Below, piece after piece: positions 25,546 to 34,719 of a DNA stretch of 64,000 bases. Under the pieces are notes generated by a model, which saw only the letters and a program-made list of their open reading frames with translations, did not search any database and was not told the origin of the DNA. Source of the stretch: Bacteroidota bacterium. GTDB taxonomy: Bacteria; Bacteroidota; Bacteroidia; B-17B0; Aurantibacillaceae. Where the stretch lies: assembly GCA_021323535.1 (NCBI GenBank), contig JAJONO010000011.1:1-64000 (forward strand). Direction: 5' to 3'. Position numbers and translations under genes: made by a program. Position 1 is the stretch's first letter. The number at the start of each line of letters is the position of its first letter.

Positions 25546-26276
25546 TCTTTAGGCTGTTCTCTTATAAACTTGCTCAATTCATTTTTTGAACTACTGAAAC
25601 TGAGGTTATCATTTACTTTATAGAAATTCTTTTTATCAATTGTGTTTTTATATGCCCATTTGGCGAAAGACACTTTATGATCTTCAAATGAAAACGTTTT
25701 CATAACATCGCTCACCTGCTGGCTCGAAAAATATTCATCGGCAAAAACATCTTTACAACGAACAAGTTTATCCTTGTCAAAACTTTCTTTTTTGATGGCG
25801 CTTAACCTGTTTCCAAAATCTTCAGGTGTCATACAACTATAAGTGTAAGTAGTAGCAACGGTTGCCACCGGAACAACTACTACCGTGTTGGTAGGAATAT
25901 TGACAACCGTTGTTGGAGTTGTAACAACATCTTCCGATACAAGAAGTGATTTACTTTCCAGGATAAGAGAATAATTTCCGTAATTATCTTTATTTAAAAT
26001 ATACTTCGAAATGTAGTTGGGTTCGCTGGCCAGTACGAAAGATAAAACCTGTGTTGAACCAGCCTGTAAAATTTTTATCCTGTACTTTTGTTCATCAAGA
26101 TAATTAAACGACACCGTTGTGTTGTAATCGTTATTAAGCCGGATTCCATTCAGAGAGGCTATAAACTTAGGGTTGGTGTTTGCTCCATTCCTTATTACCA
26201 CTTTACCAAAATCCTGCGCCATTATTCCGGAAAGGAAAGAAATTGCGATTATGAATTGTAAAAATATCTTTTTCAT
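25542..26276 (-). CDS. Secreted DUF4476 protein
   Basis: A 244-residue protein. The ATG at 26276 gives MKKIFLQFIIAISFLSGIMA, a signal peptide; the longer frame reads through a repeat-rich gap. The C-terminal 95 or so residues (MTPEDFGNRLSAIKKESFDK to LSFSSSKNELSKFIREQ) match the helical DUF4476 domain of Bacteroidota exported proteins. A Val/Thr-rich linker (about 135-155) separates it from a beta-rich N-terminal part. Function is unknown. It lies downstream of the leftward TPR-SpoIIE gene and may be co-transcribed. Confidence 0.8.
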   Translation of the reverse strand: MKKIFLQFIIAISFLSGIMAQDFGKVVIRNGANTNPKFIASLNGIRLNNDYNTTVSFNYLDEQKYRIKILQAGSTQVLSFVLASEPNYISKYILNKDNYGNYSLILESKSLLVSEDVVTTPTTVVNIPTNTVVVVPVATVATTYTYSCMTPEDFGNRLSAIKKESFDKDKLVRCKDVFADEYFSSQQVSDVMKTFSFEDHKVSFAKWAYKNTIDKKNFYKVNDNLSFSSSKNELSKFIREQPKD

Positions 26277-26283
26277 ACGGTAA

Positions 26284-26370
26284 AAATAACTGTAAATAGT
26301 TTGAAGTAGTTCAAATAGTTTAAAACCTTTAACTCTGAATAGCTTTAATCCTTTAATCAAATTTAAACTA
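26284..26370. repeat. GTTTAAA-type inverted repeat between genes
   Basis: Repeated TAGTTTGAAG, TAGTTCAAA and TAGTTTAAAA on the left and TTTAATC, TTTAATCAAA, TTTAAACTA on the right, forming an imperfect inverted repeat with a 9-10 base spacing. Its words recur inside the coding sequences of two TPR-SpoIIE genes at 31881-31963 and 42587-42662. Confidence 0.6.
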
Positions 26371-26382
26371 TTTTTAATTACA

Positions 26383-28353
26383 TCATGTAAATCGTATCCC
26401 TATAACACACATATCATCTACCTGCTCCAGGTTGCCCATCCATTCTTTCATCTCGTCGTCCAGCTTTTTCTTTTGTTCATCAATTCCGAGTTGGTGTATT
26501 TTAAACAACAGATCTTTTAATCTCTTGCTTGAAAATTTCTTTCCGTTCTCACCCCCAAACTGATCATGATAACCGTCGGTAAAAAAGTAAAGTATATCGC
26601 CTGCCTGGTAATTGATACTTATTTCTTCAAAGTTTTTTTCGCCTGAAGTTTTCATTCCTCCTAAAGAGAAACGGCTTCCTTTCATATCTCTTACTTCGTT
26701 ATTGCGGATAAATAACACCGGCCGTTTTGCGCTGGTTATTACAATTTCTTTCTTTGCTTTATTCACCCTTAACAGCGAAATATCCATCCCGTCCTGCACT
26801 CCGTGGAAGGCATCAGCATTTTGTTTCAATGTCATGTTAAGAAGCTTATCTACTTCAAGAAGAATAGCGGCAGGTTTATCTATTTTATTATCAATTACTG
26901 TTTGATTTAAAAGATTACTGCAGATCACCGTCATTAGAGCGCCAGGCACACCATGTCCCGTACAATCGGCGCATACCAGTATATAATTGTCTTTATCAAT
27001 TTCATGGAACCAATAAAAATCGCCGCTCACAATATCTTTTGGTTTGTAAAAAATAAATGAAGCTGGTGCCGAACGGAAGATCGTTTCGGTATTGGGAAGA
27101 ACGGCATTCTGAATTTTCCTGGCGTAATTTATACTGTCGGTTACATCTTTATTTCTTGATTCCAGTTCTGTACTTTTTATTTCAAGTTCGTGTTTAGCAA
27201 GAACAATTTCTCCAAGATATTTTTTCTTGTTCAGGTAGCCTCTCAAAATAAAAAATACAAGAATTAACACAAGCGATAATCCCGCAACCAACATGTACAA
27301 CAAAGTACTTTTCTTTTCAGAGGTCGATTTTTCTGAAATAAGTTCCTTATCTTTTTTTGCCGATTCATACTTTGCTTCAAGGTCGGTCATTTGTTTCATA
27401 CGTGACTCAGACATAAGCGAATCGTGAACCTCAATATATTTGGTTAAATATTTATAGGCTTTATCATATTTGCCCCAGCTGTTATAAAGACGGGCAATAA
27501 CGTGGTAGTTGGCTTGCCGTCCTTCCAGGGTACCAAGTTTTTCAGCCAATTCAATCGCCATTAATGAATAACGTTCCGACTCCGGATAATTTTTTCTGCC
27601 GTAACTGATCTGCGCAATATTTCCGAGCGAAGTAAACAACTGGTAAGCGTTTCCTGACAAACGTGAATAGTGTTCGCCAAGTAAACTGTATTTCATGGCG
27701 CTGTTGGTGTCTCCTTTTAAAAGATAAACTCCGCCCATGTTTCCATATCCATCGGCGAGACCAACTGTATCTTTATCTTCTTCCGAAATTTTAAGCGACA
27801 TGTGAAGATACGCGATAGCAGAATCGTATTGTTTCTGTTCGGTAAAAACCCCTCCCATGTTGTTGAGGTTTGAACACTCGTTAGCCCTCCGACCCAATTT
27901 ACGTGTAATGCCGAGAGATTTTCTGAGATATTTTAAAGACTGGTTGTATTGTTTTTGTTGCCAGAACGCAATTCCCAAACTACCATAACAGCTTCCAATC
28001 TGCGCATCATCTTTTCCTTTTTCAAATACAGGGAGAACCTGCAGATAAAGTACAATGGAGGTATCATAATTTCCAATTTTACGGTATGAAATAGCAAGAT
28101 TAAAAAGTGCTCTTGCCCTGGCGTTTTCATTGTTCGTGCGCCTACTCAGTTCATAGGCTTCCCAACAGGAAGCCATCGCCTTTGCCGGATCATTTAAACG
28201 ATATATTTTGATTCTTTCGTTAAGATTATCAAATTTCGCACTGTCTGTTTTTAAATTTAGATAGGCCGTCTCCATGGAGTCCAGCGACCGCACTTTCTGG
28301 GCGCTTGAAGCGAAAAATATAAAACAAAATATGAGAACGACGTTAAAACGCAT
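26383..28353 (-). CDS. TPR-SpoIIE family protein phosphatase, paralogue 1
   Basis: A 656-residue membrane-anchored PP2C-type Ser/Thr phosphatase. Signal peptide (to residue about 18), TPRs about 40-320, one transmembrane helix at about 351-370 (LYMLVAGLSLVLILVFFIL), linker helix ending DSINYARKIQ, then the SpoIIE domain. Metal-site motifs are all present: SGDFYWF, ADCTGHGVPGAL, QDGMDI, FTDGYHDQFGG and EQVDDMCVIGI. It belongs with paralogues 4 and 8 (ADCTGHG, KDGMDI). The TPRs should lie in the periplasm and the phosphatase in the cytosol. It has no loop insertion between motifs 1 and 2. It diverges from paaZ. Confidence 0.9.
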   Translation of the reverse strand: MRFNVVLIFCFIFFASSAQKVRSLDSMETAYLNLKTDSAKFDNLNERIKIYRLNDPAKAMASCWEAYELSRRTNNENARARALFNLAISYRKIGNYDTSIVLYLQVLPVFEKGKDDAQIGSCYGSLGIAFWQQKQYNQSLKYLRKSLGITRKLGRRANECSNLNNMGGVFTEQKQYDSAIAYLHMSLKISEEDKDTVGLADGYGNMGGVYLLKGDTNSAMKYSLLGEHYSRLSGNAYQLFTSLGNIAQISYGRKNYPESERYSLMAIELAEKLGTLEGRQANYHVIARLYNSWGKYDKAYKYLTKYIEVHDSLMSESRMKQMTDLEAKYESAKKDKELISEKSTSEKKSTLLYMLVAGLSLVLILVFFILRGYLNKKKYLGEIVLAKHELEIKSTELESRNKDVTDSINYARKIQNAVLPNTETIFRSAPASFIFYKPKDIVSGDFYWFHEIDKDNYILVCADCTGHGVPGALMTVICSNLLNQTVIDNKIDKPAAILLEVDKLLNMTLKQNADAFHGVQDGMDISLLRVNKAKKEIVITSAKRPVLFIRNNEVRDMKGSRFSLGGMKTSGEKNFEEISINYQAGDILYFFTDGYHDQFGGENGKKFSSKRLKDLLFKIHQLGIDEQKKKLDDEMKEWMGNLEQVDDMCVIGIRFT

Positions 28354-28491
28354 GAAATGGGTAGAGTAAAATTTTAATGGAAATAAAGATAATATTTTTC
28401 CTTAAACTGCTCTTTAAATTTTTATTAATCCAATCGGCGATTCAGATACATTTTCCTATATTTATATCCCTCGATTAAAGACTAAATAACA

Positions 28492-30582
28492 ATGAATACA
28501 CTCAATAATTACGCTTGCGGCCAATGGGTTGCAGGCTCTGAAAAAGGACAGGAACTATTTAATGCCATTACAGGCGAAACCATTGCCACTACCAGCAGTA
28601 AAGGACTTGATTTTGCAAGAATGTGTGATTACGCAAGAACTGTTGGCGGACCAAAACTCCGAAAAATGACTTTCCAGGAACGTGGACTTATGCTTAAAGC
28701 ACTGGCCATGCATCTTCTCAATAAAAAAGAAGAATTTTATAAAGTAAGCTGGGCCACCGGCGCCACACGTGCCGATAGCTGGGTGGATATTGAAGGTGGT
28801 ATCGGAAATTTATTTGCATACGCGTCGCTTCGTCGCCAGTTTCCAAACGAAACATTTTGTTACGACGGCGACACTGCGCGACTTAGTAAAAACAATACGT
28901 TTATTGGTCACCACATTTGTGTTCCCAAAGAAGGAGTTGCAATACACATTAACGCTTTCAACTTTCCTGTATGGGGAATGTTGGAAAAAGTTGCGGTGAA
29001 CTGGCTTGCAGGGGTTCCTGCTATTGTTAAGCCCGCCACGGTAACATCGTTTCTTACCGAAGCTGTGGTGAAAGAAATTATAGCCAGTAAAATTCTTCCT
29101 GAAGGTGCATTGCAGCTTATTTGCGGAAGCGCCAGTGGAATTCTTGACCATGTTATCAACCAGGACGTTGTTACGTTTACGGGTTCCGCTTCAACTGGAA
29201 AAATGCTGAAATCACATCCGCGCCTGCTCGAAGAATCGGTTCACTTTAATATGGAAGCCGATTCATTGAATTGCTGTGTTCTCGGAAGTGACGTTACTCC
29301 TTCCATGCCTGAGTTTGATATTTTTATTAAAGAAGTTTCAAGAGAGATCACTACTAAAGCAGGACAAAAATGTACAGCCATACGCCGCATCATTGTTCCT
29401 GAAAACATGGTAGAAGATGTTCATATTGCTTTAGGAAAACGTTTATCACAAACTATTATTGGTGACCCGAGTGTGGAAGGTGTGAGAATGGGGTCACTTG
29501 CAGGACAATCACAACTTAAAGAAGTAAAAGAAAAAGTAGAAATACTCAGTAAAACACAAAAGATCATTATTGGTGATTTTGAAAAATTTGAAGTAAAAGG
29601 TGCCGACAAACATAAAGGAGCCTTTATGCCACCGATCATTTTCCTCAATGAAAATCCGTTCAAAAATATAGATTGCCATAACATCGAAGCATTTGGTCCT
29701 GTTAGTACCATAATGCCTTACAAAAACATTGACGAAGCTATTCAGCTAAGTAAAATGGGCAAGGGTTCGCTCGTTAGTTCTATTGTAACCGCCGATGATA
29801 AAATTGCAAGAATGTATGTTATTGGCGCGGCGTGTATGCACGGACGTATTCTTGTTCTTAATAACGAATGTGCTAAAGAAAGTACAGGACATGGTTCACC
29901 AATGCCAATGCTGGTTCATGGTGGTCCGGGACGTGCCGGCGGCGGCGAAGAAATGGGAGGGAAACGAGGTGTGTTCCATTATTTACAACGAACAGCTATA
30001 CAGGGTTCTCCGACAACCATCACCAACATTTTAAATAATTACCAATACGGAGGAAAATATATTGAGAAAGGAATTCATCCATTCAGACAACATTTCGAAG
30101 ATCTTGAAGTTGGAGAAACGCTTATAACTCCAACTCATCTCGTAACAGAAGATGATATTATCAACTTTGCGAATCTTAGCGGAGATAAATTCTACGCGCA
30201 CATGGACCCAAATTCTCTCGATGGAACAATCTTCAAACGCACTGTTGCTCACGGATACTTTATTTTATCAAGAGCAGCGGGATTATTTGTTGATCCGCCA
30301 AAAGGCCCGGTTCTTTTAAATTACGGGATTGACGAGTGCCGTTTTACGAAACCAATTTATCCGGGAATGACCATTGGGGTTCGTTTCACTTGTAAAGAAA
30401 AAATCGATCAGGAGAAAAAGAATGCAGAAGATATCGCAAAAGGAATTGTGAAATGGGTAGTTGATGTTTATGATGCAAGTCCGCAGGAAGTTCGCGATAA
30501 ATATGGCCTCGAAGGAAACACCGGCGATACCGCAGCTATTGCTACCATTTTAACAATGGTGAAAAAGAAAAATCAGAATTAA
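28492..30582 (+). CDS. paaZ: Bifunctional oxepin-CoA hydrolase / 3-oxo-5,6-dehydrosuberyl-CoA semialdehyde dehydrogenase
   Basis: Ring-opening enzyme of aerobic phenylacetate degradation. The 696-residue protein has an aldehyde dehydrogenase part (about 1-520) with the catalytic Cys in AGQKCTAIRR (about 294) and the substrate/NADP region PAIVKPATVTSFL, and a C-terminal MaoC hot-dog hydratase (about 540-690) with GDKFYAHMD. Length matches the 681 residues of E. coli PaaZ. No other paa genes are in the window. It diverges from paralogue 1 and is followed after 34 bases by the tandem TPR-SpoIIE genes. TATATTTA (28457-28464) is a near -7 box. Confidence 0.93.
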   Translation: MNTLNNYACGQWVAGSEKGQELFNAITGETIATTSSKGLDFARMCDYARTVGGPKLRKMTFQERGLMLKALAMHLLNKKEEFYKVSWATGATRADSWVDIEGGIGNLFAYASLRRQFPNETFCYDGDTARLSKNNTFIGHHICVPKEGVAIHINAFNFPVWGMLEKVAVNWLAGVPAIVKPATVTSFLTEAVVKEIIASKILPEGALQLICGSASGILDHVINQDVVTFTGSASTGKMLKSHPRLLEESVHFNMEADSLNCCVLGSDVTPSMPEFDIFIKEVSREITTKAGQKCTAIRRIIVPENMVEDVHIALGKRLSQTIIGDPSVEGVRMGSLAGQSQLKEVKEKVEILSKTQKIIIGDFEKFEVKGADKHKGAFMPPIIFLNENPFKNIDCHNIEAFGPVSTIMPYKNIDEAIQLSKMGKGSLVSSIVTADDKIARMYVIGAACMHGRILVLNNECAKESTGHGSPMPMLVHGGPGRAGGGEEMGGKRGVFHYLQRTAIQGSPTTITNILNNYQYGGKYIEKGIHPFRQHFEDLEVGETLITPTHLVTEDDIINFANLSGDKFYAHMDPNSLDGTIFKRTVAHGYFILSRAAGLFVDPPKGPVLLNYGIDECRFTKPIYPGMTIGVRFTCKEKIDQEKKNAEDIAKGIVKWVVDVYDASPQEVRDKYGLEGNTGDTAAIATILTMVKKKNQN

Positions 30583-30616
30583 AAAAACACGACCTGTTTC
30601 GCATACCCATTCTCAA

Positions 30617-32545
30617 TTGGCAGAAAGTAGTTTAGATAAAGAAGATATTATTAAGTGGATCGATGAGTCTAACGACAAACTATGGAACCTTCGTTCTTCA
30701 CCTGAAGTGGATTACGATCCTATTAAACTTGGCGTTGAAACACTTGAGAAATCAATCCAATTAAATTATCGTTTTGGAATTGCGCGTGGACTTCTCAATA
30801 AAGGAATGGCGGCATTTATTATAGATCATAAAGCATCTGACGCTATTCATATAAGCTCCCAGGCCCTTGAAATTTTTAAAGAACTTGATGATAAAAAATG
30901 GATCGCGAATGTGTTGCTCACACAAGCTATTCTTTATACAAGTACGGGAAGAGCTGAAACAGCTTTGTATAATGCGTTGAAAGGAATTCCATACTACGAA
31001 GAGAACAAAGATGATCCCAAAGATGCTGTCATGGCATTTTACGTAACCGGCACCGTATTTAAAGACCTTAAAAAGTATGATGAAGCGGAGTCATATTATC
31101 TTAAAGGCATTAAAGTTGCCGATCATCTCAGCTGGAGCGGAAGAATTTTCACAGGGCTTTCAAACATTTACAGTGAGCGTGGAAACAACGAAGAGGCTCT
31201 TGAGCTTGCATTAAAAAGTCTGGACATACTTAAAACAGAAAAAAATCTGGTTGGCGTAAGCCGCGCACTTACCGACATTGGTGGTATTCATAAAAAAATG
31301 AACCATCCGGATATCGCATTAAACTATTTTTTCGAGGCACTAAAAATCCGTGAAGACAAAAACATGCGTCATTTTATACTCGGCAGCTATATCGAAATTG
31401 CCGGCGCATACGAAGAAACCAGTGATACAAAAAACGCGATAGATTATTTCATTAAGGCCGAAAACCTTGCAAAAGAAATTTCGCACGAAGTACGACTATC
31501 AATCGCGTATCTCAAACTCGCAGGTCTTTACAAGCGAACCAATAACCTTTCCCAATCCATTGATTATTTCGAAAAGTATATTGCACTTTCGGGAGAACTC
31601 AACAGAAAGGAAAGAGAAAATAAAGTCGCCACCTTACAAAACGCTTTGCTTCTTGAAAAAGAACAGGAAATCGAACGTTTAAAAAATGTAGAATTAAAAA
31701 ACGCTAACACTCTTATCTCTGAAAAGAATAAAGAAATCACTGACAGTATTCATTACGCCAAACGCATTCAGAAGGCTTTGATGGCCTCTGATTTTATTCT
31801 GAAAGAAAATCTCGCCGAATATTTTGTCCTTTACAAACCTAAAGATATTGTGAGTGGGGATTTCTATTGGGCAACCAACATCGTTCAAAATGGTTTAAAT
31901 AGTTTAAAAATTGATCAAAGCTCTACTCCTGATGATTTAAACAATCTTAAACAACCTTTAAACCTTTTTTATCTCGCCGTCTGCGACTCCACCGGTCATG
32001 GTGTTCCAGGAGCGTTTATGAGCTTGCTTAACATCACCTTTCTGAATGAAGCTATTAACGAGAAAAAAATTACAGAGCCCAATGAAGTGTTCAATCATGT
32101 AAGAGAACGGCTGATCAATGCTGTATCACAGGACGGAGCCCGCGATGGAATGGATGGGATTCTTGTTTGTTTTGATAAAGAAAAAAACACTCTCACCTAC
32201 TCTGCCGCCAACAATGGCCCTATTTTAAAAACAAAAAAATCCCTGGAACTACTTCCCGCAGATAAGATGCCTGTTGGGAAAGATGAAAAGACGGCTCCTT
32301 TTACTTTACATACTATAAAAGCCGAACCTGGCGATACTCTTTATTTAATCACAGACGGTTATGCCGATCAGTTTGGAGGACCTAAAGGAAAAAAATTCAG
32401 ATATAAACAACTCGAAGAAACGATTTGCAATATAGATTCACTCCCGCTTCACGAACAGGAAAAAGCGCTCGATAAAAAATTTGAAGAATGGAAAGGCGAG
32501 CTGGAACAGGTGGACGATGTTCTTATAATAGGAATTAAACTTTAA
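30617..32545 (+). CDS. TPR-SpoIIE phosphatase, paralogue 2, apparently cytosolic
   Basis: A 642-residue paralogue with no signal peptide and no transmembrane helix. It starts at TTG 30617 with MAESSLDKEDIIKWIDESND; no ATG exists for about 60 codons. TPRs span about 70-330, followed directly by a charged coiled coil (LLLEKEQEIERLKNVELKNA) where the others have their membrane helix, and the linker KEITDSIHYAKRIQ. The SpoIIE domain is complete: SGDFYWA, CDSTGHGVPGAFMSLLN, RDGMDGI, ITDGYADQFGG, EQVDDVLIIGI. Between motifs 1 and 2 sits an insertion of about 28 residues encoded by repeat DNA (31881-31963). It may be the soluble member of the set. Confidence 0.9.
   Translation: MAESSLDKEDIIKWIDESNDKLWNLRSSPEVDYDPIKLGVETLEKSIQLNYRFGIARGLLNKGMAAFIIDHKASDAIHISSQALEIFKELDDKKWIANVLLTQAILYTSTGRAETALYNALKGIPYYEENKDDPKDAVMAFYVTGTVFKDLKKYDEAESYYLKGIKVADHLSWSGRIFTGLSNIYSERGNNEEALELALKSLDILKTEKNLVGVSRALTDIGGIHKKMNHPDIALNYFFEALKIREDKNMRHFILGSYIEIAGAYEETSDTKNAIDYFIKAENLAKEISHEVRLSIAYLKLAGLYKRTNNLSQSIDYFEKYIALSGELNRKERENKVATLQNALLLEKEQEIERLKNVELKNANTLISEKNKEITDSIHYAKRIQKALMASDFILKENLAEYFVLYKPKDIVSGDFYWATNIVQNGLNSLKIDQSSTPDDLNNLKQPLNLFYLAVCDSTGHGVPGAFMSLLNITFLNEAINEKKITEPNEVFNHVRERLINAVSQDGARDGMDGILVCFDKEKNTLTYSAANNGPILKTKKSLELLPADKMPVGKDEKTAPFTLHTIKAEPGDTLYLITDGYADQFGGPKGKKFRYKQLEETICNIDSLPLHEQEKALDKKFEEWKGELEQVDDVLIIGIKL
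31881..31963 (+). repeat. Repeat insertion inside SpoIIE domain of paralogue 2
   Basis: GTTCAAAAT, GTTTAAA and AGTTTAAAAATTGATCAAAG on the left; TTTAAAC, AATCTTA, AACAACC and TTTAAAC on the right. The right half keeps a 7-base phase, with TTTAAAC recurring after 21 bases. Most of the left arm is identical to the insertion at the same place in paralogue 7 (42587-42662). Confidence 0.75.
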
Positions 32546-32556
32546 AACAGAATAAT

Positions 32557-34719
32557 ATGAGTTTTTCCCGTTCTCTTCCGGTTGTTTTGTTGATTTTGTT
32601 TTCAGTTTTTGGTTTTTCACAAACAAAATTTAAAAAAATTGACTCGCTTCAGGCAGTTGTACTAAAAGCTCCGGAAGACACAAATAAAGTACTCCTGCTA
32701 AATAAACTGTGTGCTTCCATTTCCAGACTCAATGGTGTTGACAGCGCCAGTTATTTTAAATATTTCAGAGAATCGATTGATCTGTCAAAAAAATCAGGAT
32801 ATTACCGTGGTGAGATAGAGGCACGAATCGCAGCCGGAGGATATTGTACTACAATTGGTAAATACAGCTATGGTAGAAATATTCTCAATTCAGGACTTGC
32901 AAAAGCTGAACAGATGCGTGACTCTTCCAACATACTGGCAACTCTGACACGAATCGGCACTCTTTACTGGCAGGAAGGTTATTACTCTATCGCGGCTGAA
33001 TATCAATACAAAGCTCTTGTTTATGCTGAAGCTTTAAAAGATAAGAGCAGATTATCGAGTGTTTACAATGTGCTCGGTAATATTTATATCGACCAGAAAG
33101 ATTGCAGGAAAGCAGTATTGTATCACATCAAGGCGTTGGATATCCGTACCGGATTAAAGGATTCTCTGAGAATATCTCATAGCTATGTCAACCTCGGAAT
33201 ATCTTATTGCATTTGTCACCGTTATGATTCGGCCACGTTTTATTACAGCAACGCTCTGGCAATTCAGACAAAAAAAAGAAATAAAATCGGACAGGCCTAC
33301 AGTTACGACGGACTTGGAAACTGTTATCTTTTAAAAGGTGATTACCAATCGGCCATTCCATATTTTAAGAGAGCTTATGTTGTTTTAAAGGAAAGTGACG
33401 ATATAAACGAACGCATCACTAACCTGAACTTTCTTGGAAAATCAAATCTTAAACTTGGAAATCCTGATGAAGCATTGCCTTATTACGAAGAAGCAAAAAC
33501 AATGGCTGAAAGCTCCAATAAGTTAATTGAGTTGAAAGAATCCTATGTTGGGTTGTCGGAATTGTACGAGCTAAAAAATGATTTCAAAGAAGCGCATAAA
33601 TACCATAAGCTTTATACTGCTATTAATGATACGATAAACAATAAAGAAACGATCAGGAAAGTATCATCGCTTGAATACAACAGGCAGATTGAACAGGAAG
33701 AAAAGATACGCACCCTTGAAACTGAAAAAACAAGAATAGCGCATGAGGCCGAAGTAAAAAAACAAAGAATGATTATCTGGCTGGTTTCTATTGTGGTGGT
33801 CATGGTTCTGATACTTTCTCTTTTCATTTATCGCGAATACAAAGCCAAAAAATCAGCTAACGAAATTATCACCTTGCAAAAACAGGAAGTCGAAAACCAG
33901 AAACAGATAATAGAAGAAAAACAAAAGGAAATCCTGGATTCTATTAATTATGCGAAACAGATCCAGAATGCTTTGCTTGCTCATCATGATTTTGTGGATG
34001 AACATCTCCCGGAAAACTTTATTCTCTTCAAACCAAAAGACATTGTAAGTGGAGATTTTTACTGGGCAACGGAGGTTAAAAGCTATTCGTTAGACGTTCA
34101 AGCTTCTGAACCTATAACTAATAACCCACAACTTTTTTACCTCGCCTGCTGCGATTCCACTGGTCACGGTGTCCCTGGCGCGTTCATGAGTTTGCTCAAC
34201 ATTGGTTTTATGAGTGAAGCTATTAACGAAAAAGGGATCATTTCTCCTGAACTTGTGTTCAATTACGTAAGAGGTCGTCTCATTAGCTCCATCAGTCGTG
34301 ACAACCAGAAAGATGGTTTTGATGGTATTCTGATGAGATTTGAATTCGGACAGGATAAAATTATTGTGGAATATGCCGCCGCAAATAATGCTCCATTACT
34401 GATTTCTGATGGAAAATTAATTGAACTGGAAAAAGATAAAATGCCTGTGGGTAAAGGCGAAAAAACTGAATCGTTTAAGCTGCATAAGGTTAATCTTAAA
34501 AAAGGCGATATGCTTTATTTGTACACCGATGGGTACGCCGATCAGTTTGGTGGAAGTAAAGGAAAAAAGTTTAAGTATAAACCATTAAATGACCTTCTGT
34601 TAGAAATCCATTTATTATCTTTAAAGGAGCAATCATTGATCCTGAACCAAAGATTTGAAGAATGGAAGGGCGAGTTGGAACAGGTTGACGACGTTTGCGT
34701 AATCGGCATACGTGTATAA
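32557..34719 (+). CDS. TPR-SpoIIE phosphatase, paralogue 3
   Basis: A 720-residue membrane-anchored paralogue starting 11 bases after paralogue 2. Signal peptide MSFSRSLPVVLLILFSVFGF, TPRs about 60-370, transmembrane helix about 404-426 (MIIWLVSIVVVMVLILSLFI), coiled linker QKQIIEEKQKEILDSINYAK to about 465. SpoIIE motifs: SGDFYWA (about 498), CDSTGHGVPGAFMSLLNIGF (about 532), KDGFDGI, YTDGYADQFGG, EQVDDVCVIGI. A repeat-derived insertion (34085-34136) lies between motifs 1 and 2. Its stop overlaps the next paralogue by eight bases. Confidence 0.92.
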   Translation: MSFSRSLPVVLLILFSVFGFSQTKFKKIDSLQAVVLKAPEDTNKVLLLNKLCASISRLNGVDSASYFKYFRESIDLSKKSGYYRGEIEARIAAGGYCTTIGKYSYGRNILNSGLAKAEQMRDSSNILATLTRIGTLYWQEGYYSIAAEYQYKALVYAEALKDKSRLSSVYNVLGNIYIDQKDCRKAVLYHIKALDIRTGLKDSLRISHSYVNLGISYCICHRYDSATFYYSNALAIQTKKRNKIGQAYSYDGLGNCYLLKGDYQSAIPYFKRAYVVLKESDDINERITNLNFLGKSNLKLGNPDEALPYYEEAKTMAESSNKLIELKESYVGLSELYELKNDFKEAHKYHKLYTAINDTINNKETIRKVSSLEYNRQIEQEEKIRTLETEKTRIAHEAEVKKQRMIIWLVSIVVVMVLILSLFIYREYKAKKSANEIITLQKQEVENQKQIIEEKQKEILDSINYAKQIQNALLAHHDFVDEHLPENFILFKPKDIVSGDFYWATEVKSYSLDVQASEPITNNPQLFYLACCDSTGHGVPGAFMSLLNIGFMSEAINEKGIISPELVFNYVRGRLISSISRDNQKDGFDGILMRFEFGQDKIIVEYAAANNAPLLISDGKLIELEKDKMPVGKGEKTESFKLHKVNLKKGDMLYLYTDGYADQFGGSKGKKFKYKPLNDLLLEIHLLSLKEQSLILNQRFEEWKGELEQVDDVCVIGIRV
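34085..34136 (+). repeat. Heptad repeat insertion inside SpoIIE domain of paralogue 3
   Basis: Four in-phase AAC units, AACCTAT, AACTAAT, AACCCAC and AACTTTT (34109-34136), preceded by CGTTAGA and CGTTCAA. The same arrangement, GTT-type units followed by AAC-type units, occurs at the same domain position in paralogue 8 (48849-48920). Confidence 0.8.
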
